DNA of 64,000 nucleotides from Lachnospiraceae bacterium (GTDB lineage: Bacteria; Bacillota; Clostridia; Lachnospirales; Lachnospiraceae): positions 1-64,000 of the forward strand of contig JAGBBW010000100.1 of the NCBI GenBank assembly GCA_017938285.1, read 5' to 3'. The notes under the pieces were generated by a model. That model saw nothing but the letters and a program-made list of their open reading frames with translations, was not told the DNA's origin and ran no database searches. A program made the translations under genes and the position numbers. Below, in pieces: positions 8,561 to 16,920 of this stretch; positions within the stretch are counted from its first letter, which is position 1; each line of letters starts with the position of its first letter.

Positions 8561-9481
8561 ATGAATAAAACAGCGCTGGTAATTATGGCAGCCGGCATGG
8601 GAAGCCGTTATGGCGGCGGCATTAAGCAGCTGGAGCATGTCGGTGTCAGTGGTGAAATCATTATGGCATATTCCATTTATGATGCCATTGCAGCCGGTTT
8701 TGATAAGGTTGTATTTATTACAAGAAAAGAACTGGAAGAGGAGTTCAAAAAGATTATTAAACCATCTGTGGCAGAGCAGGTGGAAGTGGAATATGTATTT
8801 CAGGAGCTGGAGAATCTGCCGGAAGGCTTTACCGTTCCGGAAGGCAGAACAAAGCCGTGGGGTACGGGCCATGCCATCTTAAGCTGTCTTGGTGCGGTAA
8901 AGGAGCCGTTTGCAGTCATTAATGCAGATGACTATTATGGAAAAGAAGCATTTGTAAAGATTCATGATTTCCTTGCAAACGCAGAAAGCAATCCGGATTG
9001 TCTGCCGGTTTCCATGGTAGGTTTCGTTCTGGAAAATACCCTGAGTGAAAATGGACAGGTGACCAGAGGCGTCTGCCGTGTGGACGAAAACCACATGCTG
9101 GCTCATATCGAAGAAAATTTCGGTATTGAAAAGCAGGGGGATGTTGCTGTAGGAAAAAATGGAGCCGGGGCACCGGTAGAACTTCCGTTATCTACTCCGG
9201 TTTCCATGAATCTGTGGGGATTTACTCCGGAGTTTCTGGATACGTTGGAGGAACGTTTTATCAAATTCCTTGGCGGTATTGCAGGCAACGAGACAAAGGC
9301 AGAATTTCTGCTTCCAGAAGTCGTAGGCAGCCTGTTAAAGGAAAACAAGGCAAAGTGTACGGTGCTTACCAGCAACGACCGCTGGTTTGGTGTTACATAT
9401 AAAGAAGATAAGGATCTGGTTGTACGTTCGTTCCGTGAATTATACGAAAAGGGCTTATATCCGGAGCAGTTATTCCGTTAA
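8561..9481 (+). CDS. Sugar-phosphate nucleotidyltransferase-like protein
   Basis: The 306-residue protein opens with the nucleotide-binding signature of the family (LVIMAAGMGSRYGGGIKQL) and has the metal-binding NADDYYG motif at about residue 125. This fold transfers a nucleotidyl group from NTP to a sugar phosphate. The substrate cannot be read from the sequence, and no sugar-nucleotide pathway genes lie nearby. An AGGAGAGG ribosome site precedes the ATG. It is a common stand-alone protein in Lachnospiraceae. Confidence 0.8.
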   Translation: MNKTALVIMAAGMGSRYGGGIKQLEHVGVSGEIIMAYSIYDAIAAGFDKVVFITRKELEEEFKKIIKPSVAEQVEVEYVFQELENLPEGFTVPEGRTKPWGTGHAILSCLGAVKEPFAVINADDYYGKEAFVKIHDFLANAESNPDCLPVSMVGFVLENTLSENGQVTRGVCRVDENHMLAHIEENFGIEKQGDVAVGKNGAGAPVELPLSTPVSMNLWGFTPEFLDTLEERFIKFLGGIAGNETKAEFLLPEVVGSLLKENKAKCTVLTSNDRWFGVTYKEDKDLVVRSFRELYEKGLYPEQLFR

Positions 9482-9549
9482 ACAGAGCAGAAAGGTTCGA
9501 CAGGATATTTATCCTGTGCCGATGGGAGAGATAGTCGGAAAGGACCTGT

Positions 9550-10257
9550 ATGACAGAATGGTTATATCCGGAGCGCTGTCCGGTCTGTTTTAAAATAGTG
9601 TTGCCGAAGGGAGCCATGCTTCATCCTGGTTGCCGGCAGAAGCTGGAGTTTTTAAAAGAACCGGTATGCAGAAAGTGCGGCAGGTCTGTGGAAACAGAAG
9701 AGGCGGAGTACTGCCCGGATTGTGCAGAAGGTACAGACCGGGGCTGGAAGGAAGGACGCAGTATTTTTCCGTATCACGGTGTTATGGAGCGGGCTTTGTG
9801 GCAGGTGAAACGGGAAGGAACGAAGGAGTTTGTCCGTTTCTTTGGTATTCAGATGTATCAAAAACAAAAGGATTTTATACACCGGAGGAAGACAGAGTGT
9901 ATTGTACCGGTTCCATTACATCCGTCAAAGCAGCGAAGCCGTGGATTTAACCAGGCAGAACTGCTGGCGGCTGTCCTTGGGCAGGAAGCCGGGCTTCCGG
10001 TGCGGCGGTTATTAAAAAAAACAAAAAAAACCAGGGACCAGAAAAGCCTGGGCAGAATGGAACGCAGAAAAAATTTACGGAATGCATTTGCCGTTGATTT
10101 GGAGGAGCTGGGGGAGAATATTCCGAAATCTGTTCTGCTGGTGGATGATGTCAGTACGACAGGAAGTACCCTGACTGCCTGTGCTTTTGCTTTGCGGAAG
10201 CAGGGAGTAAAGCAGGTGGTGTTCCTGACGGTCTGTGCAGGAGAACTGTCTGGATAA
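9550..10257 (+). CDS. comFC: ComFC-like phosphoribosyltransferase-domain protein
   Basis: The 235-residue protein has an N-terminal zinc-ribbon built from CPVCF and CRKCG...CPDC pairs, then a type I phosphoribosyltransferase domain with the PRPP loop LLVDDVSTTGST near residue 196. The conserved PVPLHPSKQRSRGFNQAELLA segment is the ComF hallmark. ComFC helps DNA uptake in competent Firmicutes, although it occurs widely in species not known to be competent. It lies 32 bases upstream of yvyF, as in B. subtilis, but comFA, the helicase partner, is absent here. Confidence 0.9.
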   Translation: MTEWLYPERCPVCFKIVLPKGAMLHPGCRQKLEFLKEPVCRKCGRSVETEEAEYCPDCAEGTDRGWKEGRSIFPYHGVMERALWQVKREGTKEFVRFFGIQMYQKQKDFIHRRKTECIVPVPLHPSKQRSRGFNQAELLAAVLGQEAGLPVRRLLKKTKKTRDQKSLGRMERRKNLRNAFAVDLEELGENIPKSVLLVDDVSTTGSTLTACAFALRKQGVKQVVFLTVCAGELSG

Positions 10258-10289
10258 AAGACAGAAGGAAAATAAGGAGGATTGAGTGT

Positions 10290-10694
10290 ATGGATGTTAG
10301 AAATTGTAAACAGTGCAGCAAATTATTTAACTATATTGGATCTCCAATTTGTCCGGAATGTACCAAAAAGGCAGAGGATAAATTTGATGAAGTAAAGCAG
10401 TATATTTATGATCATCCAAAGTGTGGTATGCAGGAAGTTGCGACAGAGATGGAAGTCAGTGTGGCCCAGATTCGTAAGTGGCTGAAAGAAGAGCGTTTAT
10501 CCTTTAGTGAGGATTCTGAAATTGCATTAAACTGTGAAAAATGCGGTAAAAGAATTCTGACAGGACGTTTCTGTAAACTGTGCAAGGAAAGTATGGCAAA
10601 CCAGCTCAGCAGCATGTACAAAAAGGAAGAACCGAAGATTAAGATTGAAAAGAAGAAGACAGAGAATAAGATGAGATTCCTGGATAATGAATAA
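10290..10694 (+). CDS. yvyF: YvyF-like flagellar-region protein
   Basis: The 134-residue protein begins with a zinc ribbon (CKQCSKLFNYIGSPICPEC), followed by a helix-turn-helix-like segment (GMQEVATEMEVSVAQIRKWLKEE) and a second CxxC...CxxC pair (CEKCGKRILTGRFCKLC). It ends in a basic tail. This matches the YvyF family found between comFC and flgM in B. subtilis. Its role is in flagellar gene regulation, but the mechanism is unsettled. flgM itself is not in this window. The start has an AAGGAGG site about 9 bases upstream. Confidence 0.85.
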   Translation: MDVRNCKQCSKLFNYIGSPICPECTKKAEDKFDEVKQYIYDHPKCGMQEVATEMEVSVAQIRKWLKEERLSFSEDSEIALNCEKCGKRILTGRFCKLCKESMANQLSSMYKKEEPKIKIEKKKTENKMRFLDNE

Positions 10695-10700
10695 AAAATG

Positions 10701-10736
10701 GGGGATGTTGTAAAATGCAGGTTTTACGACATCCCC
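10701..10736. terminator. Bidirectional terminator between yvyF and the convergent gene
   Basis: A 15-bp stem (10701-10715 with 10722-10736, one G-U pair) lies between two converging genes. The T-run is better on the minus strand (10691-10697). Confidence 0.85.
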
Positions 10737-10743
10737 GTTGTGT

Positions 10744-11628
10744 TTACTTTACTTCTTCTGTCTTCGAAATTCCATCCTCTTCAATCAGAAGCTTTCCTTC
10801 TTTCTGCAGGTGTCCGATGGCACGTTTGAAGGCATTCTTACTTAGACCGAATTTAGCCTTAATCAAATCCGGGGAAGTTTTGTCGTGGTATGGCAGGAAA
10901 CCGCCGGCTTTGCACAGTGCTTCGTATATCAGGGTGCAGTCGGTGTCCATCTGTAAGTAGGATTTTTCCCGTATGCTTAATACCAGTCGGCCATCCGGCT
11001 GTACCTTTGTTACCCGGGCATTTATTTTTTCGCCCGGCTTCAGGGTAGTGAACAGTTCTTTCTTTGGAATCAGCGCCGAGTAGCGGTCATCTACCGCAAC
11101 ATAAGCACCAAAAGCATCAATAATTTCGTAAACGGTACCAGATACCTGGTCTTCCCGCTGGTAAGGGGAACTGGTGTCAAGGGCGTGGTATACTTTGGCT
11201 GTGGCACAAAGACGGCTGCTTTTATCAATGTAAAGAGTTACCAGAACAGAGTCTCCTTTCTGTACACGGAAGGTCTGCTCTTTGAATGGCAGAAATAAAT
11301 CTTTGGCCAGTCCCCAGTCGAGAAAGGCTCCAATATTCGTCACTTCCTTTACTGTCAGGCGGGCAATGGCCCCCATGGTAAGGGACGGTTTTGTTGTAGT
11401 TGCAATCGGACGGTCTTCAGAATCCTTATAAACAAAAACTTCTGCGGTATCTCCGATGGATAAGTCACCAGACTGCTTTTTTGGCAGCAGTACACTTGGA
11501 ATATCCACAACTTCCTTTTTTTCCGGGACAAAAGAGGTGTCCGGAGCAATGCCCTCCGAAGAGAGGTAACAGCCAAAATCTGTTTTTTTCACGACACGCA
11601 GCGTCTGCATTCTTCCTAATAAAATCAT
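10744..11628 (-). CDS. cvfB: CvfB/YitL-like RNA-binding protein with S1 domains
   Basis: The 294-residue protein has three S1-like OB-fold repeats (about residues 5-60, 75-140 and 150-212; the second has NIGAFLDWGLAKDLFLP, the third AFGAYVAVDDRYSALIP) and a C-terminal winged-helix segment (KAKFGLSKNAFKRAIGHLQKEGKLLIEEDGI). This order defines CvfB, which binds RNA and affects virulence or metabolism genes in staphylococci. It starts 3 bases after the upstream thioesterase stop on the same strand, so the two are co-transcribed. Its targets here are unknown. Confidence 0.88.
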   Translation of the reverse strand: MILLGRMQTLRVVKKTDFGCYLSSEGIAPDTSFVPEKKEVVDIPSVLLPKKQSGDLSIGDTAEVFVYKDSEDRPIATTTKPSLTMGAIARLTVKEVTNIGAFLDWGLAKDLFLPFKEQTFRVQKGDSVLVTLYIDKSSRLCATAKVYHALDTSSPYQREDQVSGTVYEIIDAFGAYVAVDDRYSALIPKKELFTTLKPGEKINARVTKVQPDGRLVLSIREKSYLQMDTDCTLIYEALCKAGGFLPYHDKTSPDLIKAKFGLSKNAFKRAIGHLQKEGKLLIEEDGISKTEEVK

Positions 11629-11631
11629 TGG

Positions 11632-12345
11632 TTAGTTTTCCTTTCTGATGAATTGAACTGTAGTATATGGTTTGTTGTCTTTGTCTGCCAGCACAACGGT
11701 ACAGTCGTTTCCGGTGACAGTAACAAGAGGATGTATCTCATCATGAAGCCGGGCGGATTTGCGGTAATCGGCCCGGAATTCTCCTACCTGGAAACCGTCC
11801 GGCAGATAATCTTCTGCCATGCGGATATATTGCGCATTATTGACATGGTGATTGGAATCCAGATGATGCTTCGTTACAGAAAAAGAAGCTTCTTCCTGAT
11901 ACTGTTCCGGCAGGGCGATTTTTCTTGGGGCATAGTCCATTGGGTAGGGAGGGTCGAGCGGATACATTCCGGCATATTCCGGTGCCAGTCTGGCGGGCCG
12001 GCCTGTCTGGGTGTCCGTAAATACCCAGATGGAATTGGCAGTAACCAGGTCTTCTCCACTGGCATCCTTTAAGATAAAATTTCGTTCCCCGCTTAAAGTA
12101 GTAAAATGGTAAGGCCAGGTGCCTACCAGAACGGATTCTCCATACGTTGGAAGACGGTGGATGACTACCTGCCAGGCACTTAAGACCCAGGCTTTGTGCA
12201 GAGGTTCCAGAAATTCAAAACCTGCATGCAGGGACTCGGAGTGAAAAATCGTGCAGTCCTGAAAATAATTTACCAGGGAAGTGAGGGTCAGTGTCTTGTC
12301 CGCATTCACTTCACTAAAACGTATATTGGATGTAAATGAATACAT
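11632..12345 (-). CDS. Acyl-ACP thioesterase
   Basis: The protein of about 237 residues has two hot-dog domains typical of bacterial acyl-ACP thioesterases (PF01643 type). The NHHVNNAQYIRMAEDYLP segment, with its Asn and His, is the active-site motif of the family; SVTKHHLDSNHHVNN matches plant Fat enzymes. The reaction frees fatty acids from acyl-ACP. ATG 12345 is chosen over ATG 12351 because AGGAG then lies 8 rather than 2 bases upstream. It is the first gene of a two-gene unit with the CvfB-like gene. Confidence 0.88.
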   Translation of the reverse strand: MYSFTSNIRFSEVNADKTLTLTSLVNYFQDCTIFHSESLHAGFEFLEPLHKAWVLSAWQVVIHRLPTYGESVLVGTWPYHFTTLSGERNFILKDASGEDLVTANSIWVFTDTQTGRPARLAPEYAGMYPLDPPYPMDYAPRKIALPEQYQEEASFSVTKHHLDSNHHVNNAQYIRMAEDYLPDGFQVGEFRADYRKSARLHDEIHPLVTVTGNDCTVVLADKDNKPYTTVQFIRKEN

Positions 12346-12453
12346 AAGCATTTCTCCTATAAGTAAAAATCTCTTTTACTAGTGTAACACATTTTCTGCA
12401 TAAGTTGTAGAGAGATTATAAAAAATTTACTGGATTCTTTTGCGGATATTGTC

Positions 12454-12537
12454 TATAATAGAAGTAAGAAAGTGATTCAGTGTGTGAAAGCAACTGGAAT
12501 CCAGTTGCTGCAAATCCCATCAGCAAAGCTGATTTTT
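12454..12537 (+). promoter_or_regulatory. Promoter -10 and leader with two hairpins, second one terminator-like
   Basis: TATAAT stands at 12454-12459; the -35 is weak. The untranslated leader then forms a perfect 8-bp hairpin (12490-12508) and a second 6-bp hairpin (12519-12533) followed by five T. The layout resembles a small attenuator in front of the CPBP protease gene. Confidence 0.4.
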
Positions 12538-12584
12538 ATGGATTTGTGAATTGTAACAATAAAAAAGAAAGAAGATTGGTTATA

Positions 12585-13658
12585 ATGCAGACAGAAAAAG
12601 ATAACCGCATTTCTGCGGTAAATATAGTATTTTTAGTGTCCATTCTGATATCGGTGGTGGTGGCGTTTCTGCCACTGGATTTTCTGACAGGCAGACCCGC
12701 CCTGCAGCTGGTATTTTCCCAGGTGGTTCTGGTACTGCCGTCCGTTGTGTTTATGCTGGTACATAAAATTCCGTACAGGGAAGCGGTGCGGTTTCGGAAG
12801 ATGAAGTTTGCCGATATGGCACTCTGTATTCTTCTTGGGATACTGATTCAGCCGGTCATGACTCTGATTAATGCGCTGTCCATGGTGTTTGCCACAAATA
12901 CGACGAGCACTTTCATGCTGGAACTTTCGGAGCAGATTCCATTTCTGGGTGCTGTAGTTCTTATGGCGCTGGTGCCGTGTATTCTGGAAGAGACGGTGTA
13001 CCGGGGTGTGTTTTATAATGAATACAGTAAAATTAACCCTTGGAAAGCAGCACTGTTATCCGGGTTTCTTTTCGGGCTTATGCACGGAAATATTAATCAG
13101 TTCTGCTATGCAGCAGTGATGGGCATTATTTTTGCATTAGTAATTGAGGCCACCGGTTCCATCCTGTCTACCATGCTGATCCACTTCTGGATTAATGCCG
13201 GTTCCGTGGCCATGATTTACCTGTATCCAAAGCTGTATGAGGTCATGCAGGCTTTTTACCGGATGTACAAGGAGTACGGAAATGAAGAAATGGCAGCCCA
13301 GCTGGAATTATCCATGGGGGATATGACACTTTCATCCAGGGAGTGGATGCAGCAGATGTTTGAGACCTCGGAAGCACTGCCACTGACCGTGCCGGATGTT
13401 TTGCTTGTGTACGGGCCGATGGCAGGCATTGCAGGTGTTCTTGCGTTTCTTGTTTACCGGAAACTGGCACGGCGGAATGGAAACTGGGAAAAAATCTGTG
13501 GATTTTTTGGAAGAAAACAGTCGGAAGCGGCAGGGATGGCAGCTACACTGGAAGTGCAGCCAAAGCAGCGTATGGTAACAATACCACTGGTACTCGGCAT
13601 TGTTGTTGGAATTGCTTTTATGGTATTTTATGAAATTGTGATAAGGTTGAGTGCATAA
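12585..13658 (+). CDS. CPBP-family intramembrane metalloprotease
   Basis: The 357-residue membrane protein has about eight hydrophobic helices and all three CPBP (Abi) motifs: EETVYRGVFYNEY (Glu135, Glu136, Arg140), FLFGLMHG (His167) and HFWINAG. These residues build the metal site of Rce1-type proteases, which cut proteins within the membrane; bacterial members include bacteriocin-immunity factors. An in-frame GTG at 12480 is possible, but it would translate through the leader hairpins, so ATG 12585 is preferred. The C terminus carries an extra soluble segment (about residues 225-275 and 300-330) before a last helix. Confidence 0.88.
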   Translation: MQTEKDNRISAVNIVFLVSILISVVVAFLPLDFLTGRPALQLVFSQVVLVLPSVVFMLVHKIPYREAVRFRKMKFADMALCILLGILIQPVMTLINALSMVFATNTTSTFMLELSEQIPFLGAVVLMALVPCILEETVYRGVFYNEYSKINPWKAALLSGFLFGLMHGNINQFCYAAVMGIIFALVIEATGSILSTMLIHFWINAGSVAMIYLYPKLYEVMQAFYRMYKEYGNEEMAAQLELSMGDMTLSSREWMQQMFETSEALPLTVPDVLLVYGPMAGIAGVLAFLVYRKLARRNGNWEKICGFFGRKQSEAAGMAATLEVQPKQRMVTIPLVLGIVVGIAFMVFYEIVIRLSA

Positions 13659-13668
13659 AGAAACGAAA

Positions 13669-13721
13669 AAGTCCTTCCGGCAGCTGTATTATGAAAGAAC
13701 AGCAGCCGGAAGGACTTTTTT
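13669..13721 (+). terminator. Rho-independent terminator after the CPBP gene
   Basis: AAGTCCTTCCGGC pairs with GCCGGAAGGACTT and is followed by a T-run. Confidence 0.92.
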
Positions 13722-13752
13722 GGTCGTATGACACAGATTTGACATTGTGATA

Positions 13753-13929
13753 TTATACTGTAATATCAATGTTCTGTCCAAGATGAGGATTTACAGACTG
13801 TTCCATCATCTGAATCATCATGGCACCGGACTCTTCTACGGTATCCAGTGTTTTGGACAGCATGGCAACGCTGTACTGGTCTATGACATTTGCCTGTGAC
13901 ATTGCGACAGATAAAGAAGGGATATCCAT
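13753..13929 (-). CDS. yjfB: YjfB-family small motility protein (58 aa)
   Basis: This short gene reads from ATG at 13929 down to TAA at 13753. The product starts MDIPSLSVAMSQANVIDQYS and ends EQSVNPHLGQNIDITV. The SVNPHLG.NIDI ending and the MDI.SLS.AMSQ opening are the marks of the YjfB family (PF14070), small proteins tied to motility in Firmicutes by context; their function is unknown. An ideal AAAGGAG site lies 8 bases before the ATG. It diverges from the hemerythrin gene across a shared promoter region. The small size makes it easy to miss. Confidence 0.9.
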   Translation of the reverse strand: MDIPSLSVAMSQANVIDQYSVAMLSKTLDTVEESGAMMIQMMEQSVNPHLGQNIDITV

Positions 13930-13999
13930 ATGTTTTGCTCCTTTCTGGTTGGTATGTAATGTTACTATCCATTTCCATGTATACAGAAATCCACTTTTG

Positions 14000-14022
14000 T
14001 GCTATACTTATTATAGCAAAAT
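14000..14022 (+). promoter_or_regulatory. Extended -10 promoter region between yjfB and hemerythrin
   Basis: TGC-TATACT at 14000-14008 is an extended -10 box facing hemerythrin. It is embedded in an inverted repeat (TGCTATA...TATAGCA, 14000-14021) whose other strand reads TATAAT towards yjfB, so the site may serve both genes. Confidence 0.5.
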
Positions 14023-14071
14023 ACGACTGGATTGGCAAGTAGCCGGTAAGAGATAAAGGAGGAAGATTCCC

Positions 14072-14467
14072 ATGTACGAAATGAAACCAGAATATATGAC
14101 AGGAATTACAATGATTGATGAGGAGCACAGACAACTGTTTGATTATGCAAACCAGGTGTATGAGCTGCTTCAGAGTGAGTTTATTGCGGACAAGTATGAC
14201 AACATTGCAGATGTTCTGCAGAAATTAAGGGATTATACCAAAAAGCACTTTGCAGATGAGGAAGCTTATATGGAGTCTATCCAGTATAAGCAGGTATTTA
14301 TGCAGAAAGTACAGCATCAGGAGTTTATCAACCGTCTGGATTCCTGGAAGCTGGATGAAATTGATGCCATGGAGAATCAGGATGAGGTGATTGAGGAGAT
14401 GCTGACCTTTTTAACCGACTGGCTGATTCACCATATTCTGGAACTGGATACCCAGATTGGAAAATAA
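14072..14467 (+). CDS. Bacteriohemerythrin
   Basis: The 131-residue protein shows the four-helix hemerythrin iron ligands: DEEHRQLFDY, HFADEEAYMES, HQEF and HHILELD supply the histidines and carboxylates of the di-iron centre. Length is normal for a single-domain member. Hemerythrins bind oxygen reversibly and in anaerobes may sense or buffer it. It is followed 34 bases later by thioredoxin reductase, a reasonable pairing for oxygen handling. The start has AAAGGAGG upstream. Confidence 0.92.
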   Translation: MYEMKPEYMTGITMIDEEHRQLFDYANQVYELLQSEFIADKYDNIADVLQKLRDYTKKHFADEEAYMESIQYKQVFMQKVQHQEFINRLDSWKLDEIDAMENQDEVIEEMLTFLTDWLIHHILELDTQIGK

Positions 14468-14501
14468 TTTTAAACGAAATAAAATGCAGAGGGCAGAGTT
14501 T

Positions 14502-15416
14502 ATGTATGATTTAGTTATTATCGGAGCAGGTCCGGCAGGACTTTCCGCAGCTATTTATGCAGCGCGGGCAGAGCTGAAGTTTGTAGTTCTGGAAAAAGAA
14601 ATGATGAGCGGCGGGCAGATTATAAATACGTATGAGGTGGATAATTATCCGGGATTGTTTCATATGAATGGTTTCGACCTTGCCATGAAGCTCCGGGAGC
14701 ATGCCGACGCCCTTGGTGCTTCCTTTGCGGAAGGAGAAGTGGAAAAAGTAGAACCGGCAGCCGGGGGCAAACGTGTCCTTTGCAAAGACGGCACAGCGTA
14801 TGAAACCAGAACAGTACTGATTTCCGGCGGAGCAAAGCACAGAAAGCTGGGGGTGCCGGGAGAAGACAGACTGTCAGGCTCCGGGGTGTCTTATTGTGCC
14901 ACCTGTGACGGAGCATTTTTCAGAAATAAAGAAGTTGTTGTGGTTGGCGGCGGAGATGTGGCTGTGGAGGATGCCCTGTTTCTTTCCAGACTCTGCAAAA
15001 AAGTTACCCTGATTCACCGCAGAGACAGTTTCCGGGCAGCCAAAACGCTGGTATCACGGCTGACGGCAGCAGAAAATATAGAGCTGCTTCTGGACAGTGC
15101 AGTAAAAGAAATCTGCGGAGAGAACAGAGTGGATCATATTCTGGTCGAAAACCGGAAAACACAGGAAAAAACAGAAATAAAAGCCGACGGCATTTTTATT
15201 GCAGTGGGCATGCTTCCGGAAACCGCAGTCTATAAAGAACTGGTGGCACTGGATGAAACAGGATATATTATGGCAGATGAAACAGGAGTTACCTCCGATC
15301 CGGCAGTATTTGCGGCAGGAGATATCCGGACCAAAGCCCTGCGCCAGGTAGTGACAGCAGCGGCGGATGGGGCGAATGCCATTCAGAGCGTGGAGAGATA
15401 TCTGGGAGAATACTGA
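14502..15416 (+). CDS. trxB: Thioredoxin reductase
   Basis: The 304-residue flavoprotein begins with the FAD-binding YDLVIIGAGPAGLSAAIYAARA, has the redox-active CATC pair in VSYCATCDGAFF, the NADPH-binding VVVGGGDVAVEDA, and the second FAD motif VFAAGDIR. It passes electrons from NADPH to thioredoxin. The start is ATG 14502, preceded by GAGGG at good spacing; an in-frame TTG at 14457 overlaps the hemerythrin stop and is less likely. No thioredoxin gene lies beside it. Confidence 0.93.
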   Translation: MYDLVIIGAGPAGLSAAIYAARAELKFVVLEKEMMSGGQIINTYEVDNYPGLFHMNGFDLAMKLREHADALGASFAEGEVEKVEPAAGGKRVLCKDGTAYETRTVLISGGAKHRKLGVPGEDRLSGSGVSYCATCDGAFFRNKEVVVVGGGDVAVEDALFLSRLCKKVTLIHRRDSFRAAKTLVSRLTAAENIELLLDSAVKEICGENRVDHILVENRKTQEKTEIKADGIFIAVGMLPETAVYKELVALDETGYIMADETGVTSDPAVFAAGDIRTKALRQVVTAAADGANAIQSVERYLGEY

Positions 15417-15469
15417 TTGGTGCAGTGTTTTTCCGTACAGCACGAAAAGAAAGAGAGATGAGGGAATCG

Positions 15470-16837
15470 ATGAAATACGCAGGATTGTTACCGGTGGTTC
15501 TGATGTCAGTCATGCTGGTGTCACCGGTCGATGTCTTCCGTGGAGACGGATTCCGGCTGCTGGAAGAGACGGGAACACGACAGACAGCAGAAACAGAAGA
15601 ATCCGGAAAGAGTGCAGAAGCAAGGCGCACAGGACAGCATGTGGTCAAGGCAGGCGAGAGCAGTGTGGGCGGCATTACACTGCTTATTAATAAATATTAC
15701 AGCACGATGGACGAAACAAAGCAGGAAGCGCAGGAAGATGGTTTTGGCATGAAAGCGGTACATCGCGTACCATCGCCGTATGAAAATCTGGGAATTGCCC
15801 ATGTAGATGACTATGTAAATATCCGTTCCGGTCCATCAACGGATTATAAAATTCTTGGTAAACTGTATAATGGCTGCGTGGCCAATATTCTTGGTTATGA
15901 AGGAGACTGGGTGAAAATTCAGTCCGGAAACCTGGAAGAAGGTTATATCAAGGCAGAGTTTCTTCTGATTGGCTGGGAAGCAGAAGACAAAATTGAAGAA
16001 TATTGCGATAAAGTGGCAACGGTAAACTGTGATGTACTGAATGTCCGTACCGGTATGAGTACCCAGGACAGAATTTATGACCAGATTCCAAATGGAGAAT
16101 CGTATTATGTTGCGGAAGAATACGAAGAATGGGTGGAGATTATTCTCGGACAGGATGACAGTACCGGACAGATGCATACTGGTTATGTTTACAAAGAATT
16201 TGTAGACCTTACGTATGAGTATCAGTATGCCATTACGATAGAAGAGGAACAGGCACGTATCGCCGCAGAAGAAGCCGCCAGAAAGGCAGAAGAAGAACGT
16301 CTGCGCAAGCTTGCGGAAGAAGAAGCGGCCAGAAAGGCAGCAGAAGAAGCCAGAAGAAAAGCAGAAGAGGAAGCGAAAAAGGCAGAAGCCCAGGCAAAGG
16401 CGGAAGCAGAAGAAGCAAAACGTCTGCTGGAACAGCAGCAGGCACTGGCAACAGAATCTGCGAAGCTTCGTCAGGAAGTAGCTTCCTATGCGCTGAATTT
16501 CGTTGGAAATCCATACGTCTGGGGCGGCACCAGCCTGACCAAGGGTGCGGACTGTTCCGGTTTTGTACAGTCGATTTATAAGCAGTTTGGTTATACGATT
16601 CCGAGAGTATCCAGAGACCAGGCGGTATCTGCCGGTTACTGTGATGTAAAGCCGGATCCGGAGCATCTGCTTCCAGGTGACCTGATTTTCTACAAAAATA
16701 ACAAGGGTGTGGTTTCCCATGTTGCCATGTACATAGGTGATGGAAAGGTAGTTCATGCCGCTGATGTGAAATCGGGCATCAAAGTGTCCAGTTATTTACT
16801 GCTGACACCATACAAGGCAAGAAGAGTTATTGAATAA
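15470..16837 (+). CDS. Secreted peptidoglycan hydrolase: SH3b x2, coiled coil, NlpC/P60
   Basis: A 455-residue exported protein. It has a signal peptide (MKYAGLLPVVLMSVMLVSP), two bacterial SH3 domains (VNIRSGPSTDYKILG and LNVRTGMSTQDRIYD), an alanine-, glutamate- and lysine-rich coiled coil of about 70 residues, and a C-terminal NlpC/P60 peptidase with catalytic Cys (GADCSGFVQS) and His (VSHVAMYIGDG) plus VVHAAD. It should cut stem peptides in the cell wall. The choice of ATG 15470 puts the signal peptide at the very N terminus; GTG 15425 and ATG 15458 are alternatives. The coding frame is followed by a terminator. Confidence 0.93.
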   Translation: MKYAGLLPVVLMSVMLVSPVDVFRGDGFRLLEETGTRQTAETEESGKSAEARRTGQHVVKAGESSVGGITLLINKYYSTMDETKQEAQEDGFGMKAVHRVPSPYENLGIAHVDDYVNIRSGPSTDYKILGKLYNGCVANILGYEGDWVKIQSGNLEEGYIKAEFLLIGWEAEDKIEEYCDKVATVNCDVLNVRTGMSTQDRIYDQIPNGESYYVAEEYEEWVEIILGQDDSTGQMHTGYVYKEFVDLTYEYQYAITIEEEQARIAAEEAARKAEEERLRKLAEEEAARKAAEEARRKAEEEAKKAEAQAKAEAEEAKRLLEQQQALATESAKLRQEVASYALNFVGNPYVWGGTSLTKGADCSGFVQSIYKQFGYTIPRVSRDQAVSAGYCDVKPDPEHLLPGDLIFYKNNKGVVSHVAMYIGDGKVVHAADVKSGIKVSSYLLLTPYKARRVIE

Positions 16838-16856
16838 AAAACAGAAATTTAGAATT

Positions 16857-16895
16857 AAAACGGAGGGGCGGTTCATGCAGGACTGCCCCTCCGTT
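16857..16895. terminator. Bidirectional terminator
   Basis: AAACGGAGGGGCGGTTC pairs with GACTGCCCCTCCGTTT between two convergent genes; T-tracts flank it on both strands. Confidence 0.9.
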
Positions 16896-16920
16896 TGCTG
16901 AAAGGACATGGATGGAAGTA

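Noticed and set aside
7931..8872. Open frame of 313 codons on the minus strand
   Set aside because: It overlaps recD2 and the nucleotidyltransferase gene in antisense, both of which have clear family motifs.
15836..16756. Open frame of 306 codons on the minus strand
   Set aside because: It is the shadow of the SH3/NlpC hydrolase gene; composition is dominated by Phe, Cys and Leu and no family is recognisable.
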